Shown here: positions 57,643-64,000 of the stretch, one piece after another | Numbering within the stretch: position 1 is the first letter of the stretch | Layout of the letters: every line of letters begins with the position of its first letter | Source of the DNA: Eremomyces bilateralis CBS 781.70 | Lineage: Eukaryota; Ascomycota; Dothideomycetes; Eremomycetales; Eremomycetaceae | NCBI RefSeq assembly: GCF_010015585.1 | Contig: NW_022985086.1 | Location: 117,118-181,117 of the forward strand | DNA length: 64,000 bases | Direction of reading: 5' to 3' | The notes under the pieces: generated by a model | The model's input: the letters and a program-made list of their open reading frames with translations, nothing else | The model's database searches: none | Told to the model about the DNA's origin: nothing | Program-made: the position numbers and the translations under genes

Positions 57643-60451
57643 TCAAATATCGTCATCGTCATCATTGGCCCTCCTGCCCTGGCTATTCAACGTATCCAAG
57701 CTGATGTTATCCGCATCTTTTCGTCGGGATTCGCCACTCATGGCCATCGCCTGCCTCCCCGCGTCCGACTGCTCGAGGAACTCCCGCAATTTCTCCTTGC
57801 CGATCTCGAGGGCTTGCTGTGAAGCAGCGTTGGTCATGCGGATCATAGGGCCCCAGAGGTTGAGGGTGTAGGTAACGTATGCGCCGACTATGGAGAGGAT
57901 TAGGAGGATGAACAGGGCAGGGTTTCGTAGCACTAGAGAAAGGTTAGCGGGTGAGTAGAGAATCATCTCGAAGAGCGACATACCAGCAACGATCTCGTTC
58001 CAACCCAGCGCCAGCAAAATCCCATAGAAATACAATGGCACCTGAGTAATCCCTCCAATGGCACTTCGCTTCGCCTCCACATACACTCCATCCGCCGTCT
58101 TCTTAAACCGCACCGTCAGATCTTGAATCTTCACATCGCTCAACACAGTCATCTCTTCCTCCAGACTCGTGCCTTCCTCCTCATCCACCCCGCCAATCGG
58201 AGCGAGGTCCTCTTCGTCCGCTGGCGTCATCGCCTGCGGTGCGTTCCCGATCCACTCTTCTAGCGGTGGCGGCGAGTTCGTCGCGAGCAGTTTAAAGCGC
58301 GCGAGTAGCGGGATGAGCGTAAGCGTCGACTCGCGGGCGCGGGTATACAGCCCTTCGATATCGTCCGTCGGCCGCCAGATGCGCGGTACGCCCTCGTCGT
58401 CGTACCGGAACTTGTCCTCGAAGTTTTCGCGCAGTTTCAAGAGTAGATTACCCTCCATCAGCTCTTCCTCGATCTTGTCCTGCAATACGCCCCACGATTT
58501 CCTTCGCAATCGCCACAGCCCGACCTCCACTTCTTCCGGGCTGGCGTCGAAACTCTTGGCGCGGTCGCTGAACCGGGACTCCGCGTGCGCGACGATGTCG
58601 ACGAACGTCTTCCACACCCGATCCCACAAGTCCCGCTCATCCGCCGGCTTCTCACCCTCAGCCGGTGCGCCGGAGCCACCGCGTCCGGAGCCCAATTTAT
58701 TGAACTCCAGCCCCACAGCTTCTCCAACTCGTGACTTAACCCATCGCTCGACCCGAGTCGCCAGTCGGCGCATCTCCTCGCCCCTGAGCCGCTTGCTAGC
58801 GTCGTCCAGCTCTTTTTTCAACAGCACCAGTTCCTCATCGAACGAACTCCAGTCAGCGCCCTCGATGGCCGTCGCCGTCGCGACGGACACGAACAATTCA
58901 AGCGCCGCTTGCTTCTTATTGTCAACGATCTCCGCAAAGTCATACACGCCGCCTTTCTTCTGATTGAGCTTGACTTCTTGGCTGACGCCCTCGCTAAAGC
59001 CGCGGATAGAGTCTCGATGCGCGGCGTCCAATTGTCCTTTTACCAACACTTTCAGGCGCGAGTCGATCTTGTCTTCCAACTCCACCGTCTTGCGCGCGAA
59101 GACGCCCTTGTGGTACCGGCTGGCCTTCTCGGTGAAGCTTGCGATGGTGGTGGCGCGGGCCTTGTTGATCCCCTTGCCCAGATCCGAGACGACGACAGGC
59201 GTCCCGACACGCGCTCCTTCGGCCTGTTTCCGTTCAAACGGCATGATCACCTCGTCGAACTCCTCGAGCACCTCGCGTGAAATCTCATCGCAGCGGAACT
59301 GCGCGAGTAACTCCTGCTGCGTGGGTAGGTCGAGATCCTTATTGCTGTTGATCTGATCCCATACGCTTTGCGCATATATCGGAAATCCGTCGGCGGGAAT
59401 GCGTCGGTGGTACTGCGGTAATAGAATCGGTTCATCTTCGTTCTCCAGAAATTTAGGCTGGGATTTATTGGGATCCTTATAGCCCTCCTTGAATCGCTTT
59501 CCTAGCTTGTCGATCGAAGCTACGAAAGCATCGGGTTGGAGGATCTTGTGGGGCAGTGCGACGAAGGCGAAGTCGAAGTAGTCATCGATGGTAGAAATTT
59601 CGAGACCTGGTGGTTTGTTGATGGTTGACCATAATCGCGACAGGTCTTGTAGGAGGGTGTTTCGAAGGTTGGCAAGGGGTGTGTGTCCTAAATGGTCGCG
59701 GATGACGAAGAATAGCAGCGATCGGGGTATGGATCTGCCAGAGAGTTAGCAACAACCGTTTGAAAGGCACCGGGTACTCACTCTCTATCCTTAACAAACA
59801 ACTGAAGATTGACTTCGAACACGGTCTTCAACAGCCCCATGTTTGCACCTTGATAAAGCCCGACCTGGTGTTCCCATATGTTGACAATCAGCACCTCGCT
59901 GGTAGCCAAAGCAAAAAGGGCGGCTTTCCGCTCAAAGTCTTGATCTTCGCCTCGTTCTCTACCATCGGTCCCTTCGACATCCATGACGAGGATATTCTCT
60001 GCCATGGATCGTTGGTTTGAGTTGTCCTTTGCACCATCTTTCTTATTCTTCGATAGCCAAATACCCTTCGTTGTCTGCTTCCGTTCCTCCTCTGACATCA
60101 CCCCAAACTGGGTGCCAAACAAGTGGTTGAGCAACGTCGATTTGCCAGTCGATTGTGAACCAAAGACAGATATCAAATGGTAGTTGAATCCAGCTGGTAT
60201 GATGTTTTCGATGGCAAGGTATGTTCCAAGTTTCGAGCTGGGGGACTCAATTAGCACAATCCGCCGTGTCCTCGCTTCGCGGCGATTACATACTTGAAAG
60301 TTTTGTCCTCGTCTATCACTTGGACGCCATGCTCGTACTGCTCCGGCGTCGCCGCCTCGTTGGATGCGAAATGGCCATTCATGATGACTGAGGGTGCCGA
60401 CGGAGTAGGGACGGCACTTGGACGCCGTCCATTTCTGGCCGGGCTCGCCAT
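57643..60451 (-). CDS. SEY1: SEY1 dynamin-like GTPase of ER fusion (RHD3/atlastin type)
   Basis: Membrane GTPase that fuses ER tubules. Four exons: 60451-60294, 60237-59782, 59734-57984, 57932-57643; 884 residues. GTPase motifs: GSQSTGKST (P-loop), [14 protein letters not shown] (G3) and [11 protein letters not shown] (G4 region); then the long helical RHD3/Sey1 stalk, two adjacent transmembrane hairpins ([17 protein letters not shown] and [21 protein letters not shown]) and a cytosolic tail ending NDDDDDI. The last intron (57983-57933) is 51 nt, in frame and stop-free; it is removed because [13 protein letters not shown] is the conserved join and it has GTATGT, GCTAAC and TAG signals. All key residues are kept, so this is the functional gene. 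Confidence 0.95.
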
Positions 60452-61281
60452 GGTTCAAAAATTTGAACCTAGTTGGTACAGAGCACAAGTATCCGTAACT
60501 GTTCGATAATCTATGGTTGTGCCAAGCTGTGTAGTGGCTAGAAGGGGGTAAGATACAAGATGCGGTTGTCCAAATGTATGATGTTTGTGAACACCAATTC
60601 ATAAACGAGTATTAGCAAAGTAGACGTGGATGTCCAGAAGATAAAGGGAATGGTCATAAAGGAAATCCAACTGCCTGATGTGTCGTTTCGGCCACAGCGG
60701 ATGTTCTTACATCGAGCACATGCATCCTCCAGGATTCCAGGTCATCCGAGTCCAGAGTGTGATCATCAACATGTGGCTGGTAGTAGTTGACTGTGGCTGG
60801 TAGTAGTTGACTGTGGCTGGTGATGATGACACACCTGCAGACCGTTGCAGCCTGCCAGCCTCACGGCCTGACCTGGACGATCACGGATTCCTCAAGGTAA
60901 GCCAGAGTCCATTAACGTCACCTAATCTTCGCACTGCATTCAGAGTTAACCATATTTCATCATAAAACGACAGGTATCTGGCCTTGATATTCTAAAATGA
61001 CATTCATTTTGGTGCATATTGATATAATAGCACCACACCTGTGAGTACTGTGTCGTAAAGCATCTTCAATTCCGTCCATGTACCTGATATTATCTCCAAG
61101 TCCATTTCATCTTGATCGATGCCGAGCGCGAGGCTCCTTTTATTCTCCTGCGTGTGAAAATGTTGTCAATTTTCGAGCATATATATTATCATTACTTTCG
61201 AGGTTCCTCAGAAATCATCACATTTTATGGCCTGCTACTGTCCCATCCGATGGCCTCTGTGGTCATGGACAGCGACTATTC
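60452..61281. other. Intergenic region with a 20 bp tandem repeat
   Basis: Promoter of SEY1 and 3' flank of the next gene. A unit TGTGGCTGGTAGTAGTTGAC occurs twice plus a half copy at 60772-60821. Confidence 0.5.
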
Positions 61282-62281
61282 CTAGACACAGATTCCAACG
61301 CACTCGCCATCATCGTTACCCGACACGAAGCAATACTCCGAATCGTCAACACAGAACTGGTTCCGCGGGCAGCTAACTCCATCAGACCCACCACAGGTCG
61401 TCCGAGGTTCGACACAGACAAACGACTGCGCGCACTGAGCACCACACGGGCTCCTGGGGTTCCTGACACAGTATTCGCCGGATCGACAGTTGGAGCTATC
61501 CTCTTGACAGTACCGATATACGGTAGGTGCCTCCGAACCACCAGAACTACCCCCTGAGGTGGGTGGTGTGGGTGGTTTGGGGATGCAGACCCCCTGGCAT
61601 TGGCTTCCAGTGCAGCTATCCTGAATCGATTGACAGATTTTGTTGGAGTCGCAAGAATCATGGCCCGGTCCACAGGGCGGGAATGCGCTGTCGCTGGCCG
61701 TTGGACCTTCGCTGCCGCAGGTCTGGTGGGCTGTCAGTGCTGAAGTTTTGATGCTCACAAAGACCAGTGTTGACTTACATTCACTATGGGGAAAGGGCAT
61801 CGATACTCGGCCTGCGCGTAACATTGGAGCTTAAGGGTGTTCTCGCACTGGCACTTAAGCGAGCCCTGTTGTTGGGGGCGTTAGCTTGCTCTTCACCCAC
61901 ACAAGATCGCTCCAGGACACAACGTACGCTAAGGGCCGAGCAGGCGCTGACGTTGCAGCGGTTATTACACGACTGCGACTGGCCGTCTCCAAGCAAAGAG
62001 TCGCCAATCTGGCCTCCGATATTTCCGCCCACAAGGCAACCGAGTCCTCCAAACACTTTGCATCCGATCATGGTGCCAACAGCGGTTCCCACGCTTTCTC
62101 CAAAAAGACCACCAATACTATCGTCGCCGTTGTTCCAGTTCCAACCACTGGTCCCCCAGGTATTGCCAATGTTGCCCCATCGGCTCCATCCACCCAACTG
62201 CCACCCCGATTGGGGTATGGGCTCAGGGAGAGCAAGAACAAGTGGCACCAGGCCAGAGACTGAAAGAGCCGTGGTCTTCAT
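61282..62281 (-). CDS. Secreted cysteine-rich protein, unknown function
   Basis: 293 residues from three exons (62281-61928, 61865-61779, 61722-61282). Signal peptide MKTTALSVSGLVPLVLALPEP. Next comes a Trp/Gly-rich segment (WSRWGNIGNTWGTSGWNW), then a glycine-zipper-like hydrophobic stretch (GESVGTAVGTMIG, GGLGCLVGGNIGGQIGD, residues about 60-95). Two or three cysteine-dense modules follow, separated by a PTPPTSGGSSGGS linker: CNNRCNVSAC, CQCENTLKLQCYAQAEYRC, CGPGHDSCDSNKICQSIQDSC and CGGSDGVSCPRNQFC ending GECVGICV. The first intron has GTACGT and GCTAAC signals; without it the reading ends early. I do not recognise the family. An export role at the cell surface or in host or microbe contact is inference. 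Confidence 0.8.
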
Positions 62282-63721
62282 GATTTCAGGTATTGCAGAT
62301 TTTGGAACTAGAACGAGGGACAGGTTTCCTGTCTCTCCGAAGTTGGGTTTCTCCCCTTTTCTTATACTGGCTGTACAAATGAAAGCATGGGTCTGCTCAT
62401 CATAGGGGTAGGCTCGTTCTAGAGGTGCCCACCGTATTTCGGTAATTCCTAGAATACGGGGAAGTTCATTTCGATTAAGTATTTCTTATGCCAAAGAAGG
62501 GCAAGTCCACGGTGTGTTACGTTAGCTATATTATGGCTACGCAGGTGAGTCTATATCTCCGAGCATTGTCATTGGTTTCCGGCCTTCGATATACGACCAA
62601 CTCTTTCTTACCCCCGTCTACCAACCAGCCTAACCGTACATGACCAAAGCTCTGGTTAGGGTTGCTGCAATACTGCCCTCCTCTGTACCTATGTAGATGT
62701 ATTCTCATTCGGCGACACTGCTCGGTTAGTAAATGCGAAATACTAATTGGGACGAGGCACGACCTATTTTGGAGTCTGGGCCCTATAGCAATGTAGTTAC
62801 TTGGGCGGCAGTTGGCCAAAGCGAAACCGGAATATTAACTAGCCAGTCGCCTGCAGTTCTGTAAATGTACGCAATAAATTAGATTAGGTCTAAACCGAGA
62901 AATCAATATATATTCACGAAAACGCACGGACGCCAGCATCAACAACATTCAAAGTCCAGTTCCGCTTCAATTACCCTATCATCAATGTCTGCGAAAATTT
63001 GGTCTCCTCACCTCAGTGGTGACGTCTGTGGATGCAGTTGAGTCTACTCAGTTATCGATTCAGCCACACGTTGGTCAATTGCTCGTTCATTTCCCGCGGC
63101 TTCAATAAACTTCAAACGTCTGATCTCACTGGGCGGCACTGGCTATACATCTCGCTATATGGTTTACATATTAAGGCGATGGAGCATGGTTCGCGACCAA
63201 ATCCAGAGAGCTGGCACTGGGAAAGGTCGTCCCTATTTAACAACCGGTCAAGTGGTGGCCAGGAGGCGAAGCCTCCTGAGGGAGCGTTCCGATGTCAGCC
63301 GAAGAGTTTTGATGGTAGGATGGAATGCAATCCGTGCTAGAGCGATATGTGATCGCAGTGGGTGTTGGGCAGTTCGGTATACTGACCGTCTGCGAGCGTT
63401 TCATTTCTATGGAATGGGTGCTTGTCTGGTTTGAGCTCATGGAAGCAATCCCAATGGCTGAAGGTTCGTGATCTCAATATCTCAAATCAGAGCATCCGGG
63501 GTGGATGAATTTAACGGTTCTGAAGCATGCCTTTAAGTCGAGATGGCTTGATCGTAGCTCGTTACTGTCCCCACAGCAACTGCTTTATGCTGTTGATTAA
63601 CCACAGCGGCTCCTTAAAGGAAAATTGGCTCAAATTATTGATACCTGACGTACATTGCACCTGTGGAATATGCAATTGAACTTTCTGTTCCAAGGCCAAA
63701 TCCCCAAAGAATATCTGCATA
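62282..63721. other. Gene-free stretch
   Basis: Promoter of the cysteine-rich protein gene and unassigned DNA. Only featureless ORFs. Confidence 0.4.
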
Positions 63722-63988
63722 TCAAGTCTCTTTTCGATAGCGTTGGGGTAATAAGCGCATCACAATTGATTCCAGCGCATCAAATGCCTTGGATATCAAT
63801 GCTCTCGAGTGGATTTCGTCGATTCGACATAGATGTGCATCTAAATTCAGGATAAGGGGCGCAGGCTTGTCCTCCAGCAACGTCTGCATTATATTTTGTA
63901 GGTCTTCCAAGGCTATTCGCACCGCGCCTTCTCGGTCATTTAGAGTGAGGTCAAAACCTTCCGGGACGTCCTTCTTTGTGGTGCTCAT
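63722..63988 (-). CDS. Hypothetical protein or first exon at the window edge
   Basis: An ATG at 63988 opens an 88-codon frame (MSTTKKDVPEGFDLTLNDRE, EDLQNIMQTLLEDKPAPLIL, FDALESIVMRLLPQRY). Composition is protein-like, helical and charged. No family recognised. It may be spliced to further exons downstream. Upstream context is cut off by the window end 12 bp away, so it cannot be checked here. Confidence 0.35.
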   Translation of the reverse strand: MSTTKKDVPEGFDLTLNDREGAVRIALEDLQNIMQTLLEDKPAPLILNLDAHLCRIDEIHSRALISKAFDALESIVMRLLPQRYRKET

Positions 63989-64000
63989 ATGCCGTTTGAG

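Noticed and set aside
58169-58963. 264-codon Ser-rich plus-strand ORF
   Set aside because: Antisense shadow of SEY1.
61767-62405. 212-codon plus-strand ORF
   Set aside because: Antisense to the cysteine-rich protein gene, which has signal peptide, introns and cysteine pattern.

Overview
This 64 kb window is nuclear DNA of a filamentous ascomycete (Pezizomycotina). Genes carry several short introns of about 49-80 nt with GTRNGT donors and RCTRAC-like branch points. Zn2Cys6, cutinase, pectate lyase, CAP and SEY1 proteins are present, and 5S rRNA genes lie singly between protein genes. Wording of CSE1 and other proteins suggests a Eurotiomycete-like fungus, but I cannot fix the genus. I built exon models by hand from splice signals, reading phase and family alignment from memory; every multi-exon model listed closes in frame.

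Layout. 1-4.3 kb: the 3' part of CSE1 (exportin-2) and a secreted pectate lyase. 5.9-8.6 kb: two tandem, degenerate RNase-D/DEDD-exonuclease-like genes, the second truncated. 8.6-11.8 kb: gene-poor DNA with an 830 bp MULE-like non-autonomous transposon. 11.85-31.4 kb: a compact eight-gene catabolic-looking cluster: zinc alcohol dehydrogenase, MFS transporter, MetX-like alpha/beta hydrolase, LamB/YcsF (PxpA) protein, copper amine oxidase, a 1239-residue biotin carboxylase-PxpC-PxpB-biotinyl fusion, a 2-oxoglutarate/Fe(II) oxygenase and a Zn2Cys6 regulator. 32.2-33.5 kb: a lightly damaged Tc1-like transposon. 34.8-35.8 kb: cutinase with a glycine-rich tail. 37.1-43.2 kb: a sugar-metabolism group (6-phosphogluconate-dehydrogenase-like protein with altered phosphate ligands, type I phosphomannose isomerase, dehydroshikimate-dehydratase-like TIM barrel, SDR). 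44.6-45.7 kb: a broken DUF6589-type gene and a pair of 5S rRNA copies, one of which looks intact. 48.0-53.7 kb: secreted CAP protein and a SPATA20/DUF255 protein. 54.4-57.1 kb: a decayed SRPK-like kinase and another relic. 57.6-64 kb: SEY1, a secreted cysteine-rich protein and the edge of an unknown gene.

How they may work together. The 11.85-31.4 kb cluster combines uptake (MFS), amine and alcohol/aldehyde oxidation, hydroxylation, hydrolysis, and the two halves of a PxpABC-like cyclic-amide-opening machine, one half fused to a biotin carboxylase, under a local Zn2Cys6 regulator. I infer a pathway for using a cyclic amide, urea-like or amine compound as nitrogen or carbon source. It is the best candidate here for an undescribed system. 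The 37-43 kb group looks like a second, smaller sugar or sugar-acid pathway; its dehydrogenase seems to have lost the residues that hold the substrate phosphate.
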